Below are positions 35,007 through 42,229 of a DNA stretch of 64,000 nt, one piece after another. A program made the translations under genes and the position numbers. Numbering within the stretch: the stretch's first letter is position 1; each line of letters starts with the position of its first letter. Below the pieces are notes generated by a model. It did no database searches and was not told the origin of the DNA. It worked only from the letters and a program-made list of their open reading frames with translations. Source of the stretch: Lentibacter algarum (lineage in GTDB: Bacteria; Pseudomonadota; Alphaproteobacteria; Rhodobacterales; Rhodobacteraceae); contig NZ_CP158687.1 in assembly GCF_040580765.1 (NCBI RefSeq), forward strand, positions 1,798,001-1,862,000, given 5' to 3'.

Positions 35007-36188
35007 TTAAGACGTGCCGAATTTCAACAGTTTGATCGCTGCAAAGTCGCTCACATCGCCGCCCACACGCTTAGTTGCGTAAAAAAGCACATGCGGTTTG
35101 GCGCTGAACGGGTCACGCAGAACGCGCAAATCAGGGCGCTCGGCCACGGTGTAGCCCGCGTTGAAATCGCCAAAGGCGACTGCCATAGCATCCACAGCCA
35201 CATCCGGCATGTCCTCGGCAATCAGCACAGGATAGCCCAGCAAGCGCGCAGGTTCGCCCGCCGCAAGACCATCCGACCAAAGGAAGCGCCCGTCTGCGTC
35301 CTTGAGCTTGCGCAGTGCGCCAGCTGTCTTCGAGTTCATGACAAAGCTCGCATTGGCGCGGTATTGCGCACCGAGCGCATAGACGAGGTCAATAACAGCC
35401 TCACCGCCGTCAAAGTCTCCCGCAACACCTGTCGCCACATAGCCAAGGTTGCCCCATGTCCATGTGTCGTTGTCCACCGTGGGGTGCGTCAGCATCCCTG
35501 TGGGTTTGTCGACCCCGTTGCCGTTGATAAAGGCCGCCGCCTCGGAGCGGGCAAACTTGTTGGCAATACGCGCCGCCAGCCAGCCTTCAATGTCGAAAGC
35601 GCTGTCGTCGAGCAGACGCTGCGAGGCTTTGGGAAGCGCTGAGAGCTCGTGCAGCGGGATGGTGATGCGGTCAATCTGCGGCGTGCCTGTCTCGCTTGAC
35701 GGGTCGGTTTCCGTGGCCCAGCCCGCGCCCACATCGGAGTGGTCGACAAGTACATCAAACGAAGTCGCCTCGACCCGCACCACATTGGCAATGGCACGGA
35801 TAGAAGACGTGCTCTCAAGCACAGAGCGGATGCTCTCGCTTGTTTCAGGGTCCACAAGATAGCCACCGTCCGCAGCCACAGCCGAAGACATCGCCTTGCC
35901 CTCAAGTTCAAGGCCGCGCAATCCGTCGTCATCACCCGAACGCAGATAGGCGTTGAAGGCCTTCTGATGCGGGGCCTCAAGCTCTGCCGCGCGCGCAAGA
36001 TGGGGGCGGTTATGGGTCTGTGTTTTCCGATCTAGCATGGTCAGTCGCTCTTCCTGTTGTTTAAGTCGTTTCGCAATGTCGCTTTGAAAGCCGTTGAATT
36101 CGCAAATAAAATCATCAGCCGCCGATTTCATCTCAGGCGCAGAAGGCACAGCTTCCTTGCCCCGAGCCTTAGCTTGGGTGTCACTCAT
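35007..36188 (-). CDS. g5: GTA major capsid protein (gp5), HK97 fold
   Basis: The 393-residue product has a charged helical delta/scaffold region (about 1-100, for example SDIAKRLKQQEERLTMLDRK) that the protease would remove, then the HK97 capsid fold: GGYLVDPETSESIRSVLEST, the PTGMLTHPTV loop, YRANASFVMNSKTAGALRKL and the C-terminal DPFSAKPHVLFYATKRVGGD. ATG 36188 has AAGGA upstream; the preceding in-frame TTG is less likely. The mature subunit forms the small oblate or T=3 head that packages random host DNA. Confidence 0.95.
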   Translation of the reverse strand: MSDTQAKARGKEAVPSAPEMKSAADDFICEFNGFQSDIAKRLKQQEERLTMLDRKTQTHNRPHLARAAELEAPHQKAFNAYLRSGDDDGLRGLELEGKAMSSAVAADGGYLVDPETSESIRSVLESTSSIRAIANVVRVEATSFDVLVDHSDVGAGWATETDPSSETGTPQIDRITIPLHELSALPKASQRLLDDSAFDIEGWLAARIANKFARSEAAAFINGNGVDKPTGMLTHPTVDNDTWTWGNLGYVATGVAGDFDGGEAVIDLVYALGAQYRANASFVMNSKTAGALRKLKDADGRFLWSDGLAAGEPARLLGYPVLIAEDMPDVAVDAMAVAFGDFNAGYTVAERPDLRVLRDPFSAKPHVLFYATKRVGGDVSDFAAIKLLKFGTS

Positions 36189-36223
36189 CAAGAGTTTCCT
36201 TTTCTGGTTCCTGTTTCAGCGCG

Positions 36224-36778
36224 TCAGTCTTGCGCCAGCTCCTGGCGCGCATCCCTGATGGCCGCCGCCATATTGCGCAGAGCGTCCGCGTGAAGGCTTT
36301 CGCCCTTCGCACCCACCCGCGCACTGGGCAACATCGGAAAGGTCACAAGCGACACTTCCCAAAGCTCCAGTTCCGTCAAGAGCCGTTGGCCCTTGTCATT
36401 CTTGCTCGCCGTCTTGGTGCGATAACCAATCGACAGCCCGTCAATCGCGCCCGCCTCAATCAACGCCGCCGCCTCGCGCGCCTTCTGGGTGCTGTCGAGC
36501 AAACGCCCCTTCACATAGAGCCCGCGGCCGTCCTCGCGCACCTCGTCCCAGATCCCGATCGGCTGGGCTGGGTCATGCTGCCAAAGCATCTTGATGCGCC
36601 GCCCTTCAGCGGCCAGCGCCGCAAGGCTTGCCGCATAAGCGCCTTTGGCCACAACATCTCCACCCTGATCACAGGCACCAAACAGGCTCGCATACCCTTC
36701 GATCTGGCAGCCCTCCGTCACCGTGATCTCTTCGCCTAGACGACAGAATTTTCGTTCGATATCCACCTGATAACTCAT
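36224..36778 (-). CDS. g4: GTA prohead protease (gp4), HK97 family U35
   Basis: The 184-residue serine protease cleaves the capsid scaffold region during head maturation. Motifs include GYASLFGACDQGGDVVAKGA, the catalytic His in IKMLWQHDPAQPIGIWDE (about residue 65) and the Ser in GLSIGYRTK (about 115). ATG 36778 with GGAGA upstream is preferred over the in-frame GTG 3 nt earlier. It sits between the head formation protein and the capsid gene, as in all GTA clusters I know. Confidence 0.92.
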   Translation of the reverse strand: MSYQVDIERKFCRLGEEITVTEGCQIEGYASLFGACDQGGDVVAKGAYAASLAALAAEGRRIKMLWQHDPAQPIGIWDEVREDGRGLYVKGRLLDSTQKAREAAALIEAGAIDGLSIGYRTKTASKNDKGQRLLTELELWEVSLVTFPMLPSARVGAKGESLHADALRNMAAAIRDARQELAQD

Positions 36779-36799
36779 CACTTTTCTCCAAAAATCATG

Positions 36800-37102
36800 T
36801 CAGCCGCCGACAAGGCTGCCTTGCATCACAAACGACATAAAGCCACCGATGATCGCCGCAATAATCAGCCAGACCAGCCGCGCAATATGCCCGTCAATCT
36901 TGTCCAGCCGCCCGTCGATCTGATTGAACCGTGCCACCATAAACTTGCGCTTTTCTTCACTCACCGCACGCTCCGTCTCCATCGCAGCCATACTCAGCTC
37001 CAGCGAGGTCAGCCGCCGCTCGATATGGCGCAGCATCGCGCGGTAGCCCTCATAAGGCAGCATCGCCTCAAGCACCTCGTCAGGCGGGCTGAGCTCACTC
37101 AT
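36800..37102 (-). CDS. GTA head formation protein, rcc01685 family
   Basis: The 100-residue product has an N-terminal SPPDEVLEAMLPYEGYRAML, a coiled-coil-like stretch (RRLTSLELSMAAMETERAVS) and a C-terminal hydrophobic helix (LVWLIIAAIIGGFMSFVMQG). It matches the small protein encoded between portal and protease in R. capsulatus (rcc01685, sometimes g3.5), which is needed for head formation. It overlaps the portal gene end by 8 bp. Confidence 0.88.
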   Translation of the reverse strand: MSELSPPDEVLEAMLPYEGYRAMLRHIERRLTSLELSMAAMETERAVSEEKRKFMVARFNQIDGRLDKIDGHIARLVWLIIAAIIGGFMSFVMQGSLVGG

Positions 37103-38279
37103 CGCCTGCGTCCCCGAGCGCAGGCAGCCCCAGCAAAACCCGCTTCTCCGCCTGCGTCAGAAACTCCGCTCCGCTGACCCGTGCCCATTGTCCATCGCGC
37201 TCCGCCGCCAGAGCCGGCACTTGGTCCAGATCAGGCTTAAGTTCAAAGCGTTCGCCCGAATGCTGCCCGATCCAGTCAGCAAGCTTCGCCGTGACCCTTG
37301 CGGCCAGCGGCAAAACAGTCAGTCGGTAAAACGCGCGGTTGGCCTCCTGATAATTCGCATAGGTCGCATCACCCTGTATCCCGAGCAACATCGGCGGCAC
37401 ACCAAAGGCCAGCGCAATCTCGCGCGCTGCCGCGTCCTTGGTCTTCTGAAACTCCATATCAGAGGGCGAAAACCCCATCGGCTTCCAATCGAGTCCCCCC
37501 TCAAGAAGCATGGGCCGCCCAGCATTGCGCGCGCCTTGATAATTCGCCTCCATCTCGCTCACGAGGCGGTCATACTGGTCCGCACTGAGGCCGCTCTGCC
37601 CGTCTGCACCACGATAGACAATCGCCCCCGAGGGCCGCGCCGCATTGTCCAAAAGCGCTTTTGTCCAGCGCGAGGCAGAGTTGTGCACATCAACCGCCTG
37701 CGCCGCCGCCTGCATGGGCGAAAAGCCATAGTGGTCATCCTGCGGGTGAAAATTTCGGATATGGCAGATCACAGGCGCATCTTGCCCGACATGAAAGCGA
37801 TGCTTCTTGCCCCCAACCGCATAATCATAACCCACAGGCCAGCCGTCGCCCCCAGGCACAAGGCTCATTCGATCAGAACGCAGCACATGCAGCTCGAGAG
37901 GCACACCCGTCTCCCCGCCCGTGGCCTCGATGTAGGCATCGCCCGTCAGCAAAAGCTGGCCATAGAGCGCCTCCAGAAGCTCAGCGCGCCCTTGCGCTGG
38001 ATTGGGGTGTTTCAAAAGCGCCAAAGCGGGGTGCTCCTCATAGCGCCGCACGCTGTCTTGCAACACAAGTGGCAAAGCCGCCGCCGCTTCCGCAATCATC
38101 TTTACCGAACGAAATCCGATAGGGTTGGCCGCAAAGCCTGTACGCGTCAGGCTCCCCGTGTCGCGCGGACTCCACGCCACTCGGCCAGATCCCTGCCAAG
38201 CGATCACACCGCCCGCCGCGCTCGCTTTTTGCTGCGGCACATCGGCCTCTGCTTTGCGAAAGAAATCAAACACCGTCAT
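37095..38279 (-). CDS. g3: GTA portal protein (gp3), HK97 family
   Basis: The 394-residue product forms the dodecameric portal at one capsid vertex. It contains NPIGFRSVKMIAEAAAALPL, the core LKHPNPAQGRAELLEALYGQ, GDAYIEATGGETGVPLELHV and the C-terminal GDATYANYQEANRAFYRLTV motif of HK97-type portals. ATG 38279 has CAGGAG 7 nt upstream. Unlike most gene pairs in the cluster, it is separated from g2 by a 112-bp AT-rich gap. Confidence 0.94.
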   Translation of the reverse strand: MTVFDFFRKAEADVPQQKASAAGGVIAWQGSGRVAWSPRDTGSLTRTGFAANPIGFRSVKMIAEAAAALPLVLQDSVRRYEEHPALALLKHPNPAQGRAELLEALYGQLLLTGDAYIEATGGETGVPLELHVLRSDRMSLVPGGDGWPVGYDYAVGGKKHRFHVGQDAPVICHIRNFHPQDDHYGFSPMQAAAQAVDVHNSASRWTKALLDNAARPSGAIVYRGADGQSGLSADQYDRLVSEMEANYQGARNAGRPMLLEGGLDWKPMGFSPSDMEFQKTKDAAAREIALAFGVPPMLLGIQGDATYANYQEANRAFYRLTVLPLAARVTAKLADWIGQHSGERFELKPDLDQVPALAAERDGQWARVSGAEFLTQAEKRVLLGLPALGDAGDE

Positions 38280-38377
38280 GACGCACTCCTGATTACTGAA
38301 TAATTACGTTATCTTATGAGCCAAATCTTATGTGAATAACTCGATTGGCGCTTGGTCTGGAAGATGTCGGAAAAGCT

Positions 38378-38391
38378 TTAAGAACTCTTAA
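38378..38391. repeat. TTAAGA-N2-TCTTAA palindrome in the g2-g3 gap
   Basis: TTAAGA (38378-38383) and TCTTAA (38386-38391) are perfect complements with a 2-nt spacer, immediately after the g2 stop codon. The gap 38280-38391 is AT-rich within a GC-rich cluster and holds TAAGAT hexamers on the minus strand that could serve as -10 elements, so an internal promoter or processing site for the head and tail genes is possible. Confidence 0.35.
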
Positions 38392-39807
38392 CTAGAGCGT
38401 TCGCACCTGAGGGCTCATGTGGGACTTTGCAGGCAGGATCATAAGTTCGGTCAAAGCCCAGACGAGTGCGTCGGTCCGGTCGGGGCTGCCTTTGCCGTGA
38501 AAACCATGCATCGTCAGCTGACACATCTCCTCCTCCAGCGCTGCAAGCCCCGTGAAGTGATGCACCCGCCCTTGCTCATATAGCGCGGCAATCGGCTCCG
38601 CAAGGGCTGCCTTGCCTTTAGAAGCATGCACTTTTCTCAACGAAATCAGGGGGTCAACCTGTCGGATCACCTGTTCAACCAAGTCACCCCCCTGATTCAC
38701 CTCGGCCACCATGCGCTCCGCTTTCCAGCGGTGCATCGCTGAGACAGCCGCCTCAGCCCAAGCCATCGGGCTTGCCCCCTGCACAGTCACATCCTCCAGA
38801 ATATAGGCGCGCCAGTCCTGCACAGGGCCCTGCGCCACGACACCCGCCACAACAATTCCGCAGGCGTCCGAGCGCTCCGTTCCGCTGACGGGCGGGTCTA
38901 CCGCGACAACGATACGGCTCATCTCAGGCAGCTCGCGTACGCGCGCAGCCTCAAGCGCTGCAGACGTCCAAAGAGCGCCCTCGGCCTCCTCGATCAAGAC
39001 CCCATCAAGCTCTTGTCGTCCCAGCCGCGTTCCTGCATATCTCGCTTGAACTGCGGCTAAGAACCCACTGGCAAGATTGGCTTTATTAGCTTCAGTTGCG
39101 GCATGCGTCGTGACACTTTCCTCCGCCTCCAGAAGTTCTTTCAGAAGCCCGATGTTGCGCGGGGTCGTGGTAATACAGACCCGTGGATCCTCCCCCAAAC
39201 GCAGGCCAAACTGGAGCATATCCCAAGTCTCGCGCGCCTTTTTCCATTTCGCCAGCTCATCCACCCACGCGCCGTCAAATTGCGGCCCACGTAAGGCCTC
39301 TGGCTCATGCGCGGAAAAAACCTGCGCCACCGCCCCATTCGGCCAGAGGAGTCGGCCACGGCTTGCTTGCCATTCAGGCCTGCGGTCTGGCGGTGAGCAT
39401 GCCAAAATCCCGCTCTCGCCAAAAATCATCACTTCGCGCACCTGCGCCACTGTCTCCCCCACAAGCGCGATCCGTGCACAGCGCCCCGCGTCGCGCGGCC
39501 CTGCCCCTTCGACACAGCTGCGCACCCATTCTGCGCCAGCGCGCGTCTTGCCCGCGCCGCGCCCGCCCATGATGATCCAATTGCGCCAGCATCCCTCTGG
39601 CGTGATTTGATGGGGCAACGCCCAGAACTCAAAGAGATAGGGCAGCGCCAGAAGCTCCGCCTCATTCAGACTGCTCAGAAACGCGCTCTGCACGTGTGGC
39701 GGCTCGGAGGCGATCCAGCTTGCCGCCGATGCTAGCCCGTGCGCCGTCAAGGTCGAGGGCCTGCTCAAAACTGCCGCATCGCTGGGGGCTTTGGAATTGC
39801 TTTTCAT
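38392..39807 (-). CDS. g2: GTA large terminase (gp2)
   Basis: The 471-residue product is the DNA-packaging motor. Walker A is GGRGAGKT (residues 81-88), a Walker B-like GAWVDELAKWK follows at about 175, and the nuclease domain has acidic residues in VVAVDPPVSGTERSDACG (about 310) and GSPDRTDALVWALTELM (about 445). The start is ATG 39807, chosen because GGAGG sits 6 nt upstream; it lies 146 bp inside g1. A GTG at 39696 would remove most of the overlap but has no good ribosome-binding site. GTA packaging is headful-type and largely sequence-independent. Confidence 0.92.
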   Translation of the reverse strand: MKSNSKAPSDAAVLSRPSTLTAHGLASAASWIASEPPHVQSAFLSSLNEAELLALPYLFEFWALPHQITPEGCWRNWIIMGGRGAGKTRAGAEWVRSCVEGAGPRDAGRCARIALVGETVAQVREVMIFGESGILACSPPDRRPEWQASRGRLLWPNGAVAQVFSAHEPEALRGPQFDGAWVDELAKWKKARETWDMLQFGLRLGEDPRVCITTTPRNIGLLKELLEAEESVTTHAATEANKANLASGFLAAVQARYAGTRLGRQELDGVLIEEAEGALWTSAALEAARVRELPEMSRIVVAVDPPVSGTERSDACGIVVAGVVAQGPVQDWRAYILEDVTVQGASPMAWAEAAVSAMHRWKAERMVAEVNQGGDLVEQVIRQVDPLISLRKVHASKGKAALAEPIAALYEQGRVHHFTGLAALEEEMCQLTMHGFHGKGSPDRTDALVWALTELMILPAKSHMSPQVRTL

Positions 39808-40030
39808 AGGTTTCCTCCATTTCAATCGCGATCCCGACCCATTGCGCAATGTCGCCCAGCAGCGAACATACCTTGCGCCCGTCCAGTGCCTCAGGCTCCG
39901 CCATCAGCTGGCTCCGCAGGATCGTTAAGTCGAGTTTCAGCCGTGTGATTTCCTGAACAAGCGCTGTGATAGAGCCGCGCAAATGCAGCACCTCAACAGC
40001 CGTGGTGACCTCAGGGGGGTGTGTGCTCAT
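39662..40030 (-). CDS. g1: GTA small terminase (gp1)
   Basis: The 122-residue product is the first gene of the GTA operon. It is helical (VEVLHLRGSITALVQEITRL, then LKLDLTILRSQLMAEPEALD) and matches the rcc01682 protein reported as the R. capsulatus GTA small terminase. It is expected to load the large terminase on DNA with little sequence specificity. ATG 40030 has GAGGC upstream. Its 3' third overlaps the g2 start region in another frame. Confidence 0.85.
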   Translation of the reverse strand: MSTHPPEVTTAVEVLHLRGSITALVQEITRLKLDLTILRSQLMAEPEALDGRKVCSLLGDIAQWVGIAIEMEETYEKQFQSPQRCGSFEQALDLDGARASIGGKLDRLRAATRAERVSEQSE

Positions 40031-40147
40031 ATGATATTTGCCTCATGTCGCTCGGCCCTCCGCCTGGCGCGCAGCCCATGCATCCCGCACAGCCAACACA
40101 CCAGCTCTCAAAAGCTAGCGAGACAAATCAAACCCGTAAACACAGAG

Positions 40148-40170
40148 ACCCGAGCGGCGAACGCTCGGGT
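40148..40170. terminator. 9-bp stem-loop between carboxylesterase and GTA operon
   Basis: ACCCGAGCG (40148-40156) pairs perfectly with CGCTCGGGT (40162-40170) around a 5-nt loop. It lies 35 bp after the carboxylesterase stop on the minus strand and could insulate the GTA operon from upstream transcription. The minus-strand tail has only weak T content, so it may instead be a partial terminator. Confidence 0.5.
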
Positions 40171-40184
40171 TAATTTAGGCTTAA
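40170..40184. promoter_or_regulatory. CtrA-type box upstream of the GTA operon
   Basis: TTAATTTAGGCTTAA matches the full CtrA consensus TTAA-N7-TTAA exactly. It lies 140-154 bp upstream of the g1 ATG and overlaps the base of the hairpin at 40148-40170. CtrA is required for GTA expression in R. capsulatus, where the route is reported to be indirect through GafA; a direct site here would be different. I did not identify the -35/-10 of the GTA promoter. Confidence 0.5.
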
Positions 40185-40204
40185 TATGATTTTAGATCAG
40201 AGAC

Positions 40205-40870
40205 TTAAAAGCCAGCCTTATCCCGCAGGAAGGCGAGCGTCACAGTCAGTCCGTCCTGCGCAATCCCGTGTCCCATACCCTGCATGATATGCGCATAGAC
40301 CTCTTTGAAGCCCGCATTTTGCAGCGCCTCTGCCGCTTCAGGCAGGCTCTGGGGCGGCACAACATCGTCTTGATCCCCATGGATCAGAAGGATCGGCGGC
40401 TTGCTCGCAAGCTCGTCTTCAAGCGTCTCAGGAGCAAGCAAACGCCCCGAAAACGCCACCACGCCCGCGAGCTCGTCCTCGCGGCGCGGCGCGACATGCA
40501 ACGCCATCATCGTGCCTTGGCTAAACCCAACCAAAGCCATCTGCTCGGGCAACAGATCCTCATCCACAAGAATACCGTCCAGAAAGGCGTTCAGATCATC
40601 CACAGCAGCGCGCATTCCGCGCTCTGATTCTTCCTCCGAGGAGCCATCGATCCAAGGGATCGGAAACCATTGAAAGCCCATCGGGGCTCCGGCACAGGCC
40701 TCTGGGGCATCCGGAGAGATGAACAGCGTGTCTGGCAAATGCTCGCCCAAAGGGTCAGCAAGCCCCATAAGGTCAGCCCCATTCGCGCCGTAGCCGTGTA
40801 AAAACACCACAACAGAACGGGTCTCCCCTGAAACTGGTTCTCTTCGGCTGGCTTGCAATGCGCGTGTCAT
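40205..40870 (-). CDS. Phospholipase/carboxylesterase family alpha/beta hydrolase
   Basis: The 221-residue cytosolic serine hydrolase belongs to the carboxylesterase/thioesterase family (YpfH/EstB-like). The oxyanion region is VVVFLHGYGANGADLMGLA, the nucleophile Ser is in LVGFSQGTMMALH (about 120), and Asp/His follow in LIHGDQDDVVP and GMGHGIAQDG. ATG 40870 overlaps the stop of the AlkA-like gene by 4 bp; the longer frame to 41095 is inside that gene and rejected. It is the last gene of a four-gene overlapping unit just upstream of the GTA cluster. Confidence 0.9.
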   Translation of the reverse strand: MTRALQASRREPVSGETRSVVVFLHGYGANGADLMGLADPLGEHLPDTLFISPDAPEACAGAPMGFQWFPIPWIDGSSEEESERGMRAAVDDLNAFLDGILVDEDLLPEQMALVGFSQGTMMALHVAPRREDELAGVVAFSGRLLAPETLEDELASKPPILLIHGDQDDVVPPQSLPEAAEALQNAGFKEVYAHIMQGMGHGIAQDGLTVTLAFLRDKAGF

Positions 40871-41496
40871 CGGATTCCCTCTCGGTCTTTGATGTCTTTG
40901 TAATAGGCCCAGAGCAAGCGCGCCGCAACCGCCCTCCAAGGCGCCCATTGTGCGGCCATCGCGCGCATCTCCCGCTCCTTGGGCCGTGTCTCTAGTCCAT
41001 AAAGCACGCGTGCGGCCTCCTGTAGCGCAAGATCGCCACTGGCAAAGACATCCGCGCGCCCAAGACTGAACATCGCATAGATTTCTGCTGTCCAAGCCCC
41101 AATGCCCTTCACAGCCACCAACGTCTTGATCACATCCTCGCTCGGCGCCGCCCGCAAAGCCTCATAATCAATCCGCGCCTCCGCGAGCGCCTTGGCATAA
41201 GCGGCCTTCTGACGGCTCAGTCCAAGGGCGCGCAAATCATCTTGGCTCATGCGCTCCACCGTCTCCGGCGCATCACAGCCCACCGCAACCAAGCGCGCCC
41301 AGATTGCGCCCGCGCTGGCCACGCTCACCTGCTGGCTCACAATCGCGCTCAAAAGCTCGCCAAAGCCTTCAGGCTTGAGCCTGAGCGGCAGCGCCCCTGT
41401 CAGCGCATAAGCCTCAGCCATGCGCGTGTCTTTTGCCGCAAGCCACTCCGCGCCCTCTGCCACACAGGCAGCCCCAAGGATCACCCGCTCATCCAT
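40867..41496 (-). CDS. DNA-3-methyladenine glycosylase II family (AlkA-like)
   Basis: The product is about 209 residues and removes alkylated bases from DNA. The HhH-GPD fold shows FGELLSAIVSQQVSVASAGA, the hairpin VKGIGAWTAEIYAM (about 130) and the catalytic Asp in DVFASGDLALQEAARVLYG (about 150). It lacks the N-terminal domain of E. coli AlkA, as in many short family members. ATG 41496 opens MDERVILGAACVAEGAEW and overlaps cobK by 8 bp; the longer frame to 41571 was rejected. Confidence 0.88.
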   Translation of the reverse strand: MDERVILGAACVAEGAEWLAAKDTRMAEAYALTGALPLRLKPEGFGELLSAIVSQQVSVASAGAIWARLVAVGCDAPETVERMSQDDLRALGLSRQKAAYAKALAEARIDYEALRAAPSEDVIKTLVAVKGIGAWTAEIYAMFSLGRADVFASGDLALQEAARVLYGLETRPKEREMRAMAAQWAPWRAVAARLLWAYYKDIKDREGIR

Positions 41497-42229
41497 GCGC
41501 CCGCGCCCAGTCCAAAGCCTCTTCAACTGTCGCCAATAGCGTGACACCCTCAGGCGGCGCTGGCCGCGCAATCATCCCCACCTTCAGCCCAAGGTTGCGA
41601 GCCGCGTGCAACTTGGGCCGAGCGCCCTCCCCGCCTGCGTTCTTGACCACAAGCCAATCGACCCCAAGCTGCCGAAAAAGCGCTTCTTCCTCAGCAACGC
41701 TAAACGGCGCAACACTGGCCAGATAGCGCCCGCCAGCAAAAGGAAAGGGCTCAGGCGCCGCCTCAGCGATCCGCCGCGCAATCACCTCACAGTTACGCAG
41801 ATTGGCAAAGCCCGCGAGCCCCCGCCGCCCCGTCGCAACAAAAACAGTCGATCCCGCGGGGATATGTGCAGCCGCCGCCGCTTCATTCTCAAGCGCCACC
41901 CAGTCGTCTCCCACGTCAGGCTGCCACGCGGGCCGCCACAAAAGCGCATAGGGCAGACCCCGCGCGGCACAACTCGCGGCGGTGCGTGCGCTGATCTCTT
42001 CGGCAAAGGGATGGGTCACATCCAAAACCGCAGCAATCTCTTGTTCATCCAGATAGCGCTCAAACCCTGCTGCGCCACCAAAGCCGCCGTGGCGTGTCGG
42101 CAGCGCCAGACCACTCAGAAACCGCGCTGAGCCTTCCAGTGATGCGACCGCCGCAGCGCCCACATCTGCTAGCCCTTGAGCCACAGCTCGGGCTTCACCT
42201 GCCCCCGCCAGAAGCAGGAGCCTCTTCAT
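41489..42229 (-). CDS. cobK: Precorrin-6A (cobalt-precorrin-6A) reductase
   Basis: The 246-residue NADPH-dependent reductase of cobalamin synthesis. The N-terminal KRLLLLAGAGEARAVAQGLA nucleotide-binding start, LDVTHPFAEEISARTAASCA and the C-terminal LVVKNAGGEGARPKLHAARN are characteristic of CobK/CbiJ. No other cob gene is in the window, so it is separated from the main pathway cluster. ATG 42229 overlaps the ABC gene stop by 4 bp. Confidence 0.92.
   Translation of the reverse strand: MKRLLLLAGAGEARAVAQGLADVGAAAVASLEGSARFLSGLALPTRHGGFGGAAGFERYLDEQEIAAVLDVTHPFAEEISARTAASCAARGLPYALLWRPAWQPDVGDDWVALENEAAAAAHIPAGSTVFVATGRRGLAGFANLRNCEVIARRIAEAAPEPFPFAGGRYLASVAPFSVAEEEALFRQLGVDWLVVKNAGGEGARPKLHAARNLGLKVGMIARPAPPEGVTLLATVEEALDWARAHG

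Noticed and set aside
37188..38303. 371-codon plus-strand frame over the portal gene, and similar ones at 31234-32346 and 27067-28026
   Set aside because: They are antisense to intact GTA genes and are Arg/His/Pro-rich with no recognisable fold.
26044..40030. Ordinary prophage
   Set aside because: There is no integrase, repressor, replication or attachment site, and the gene order and families are those of the Rhodobacter-type GTA.
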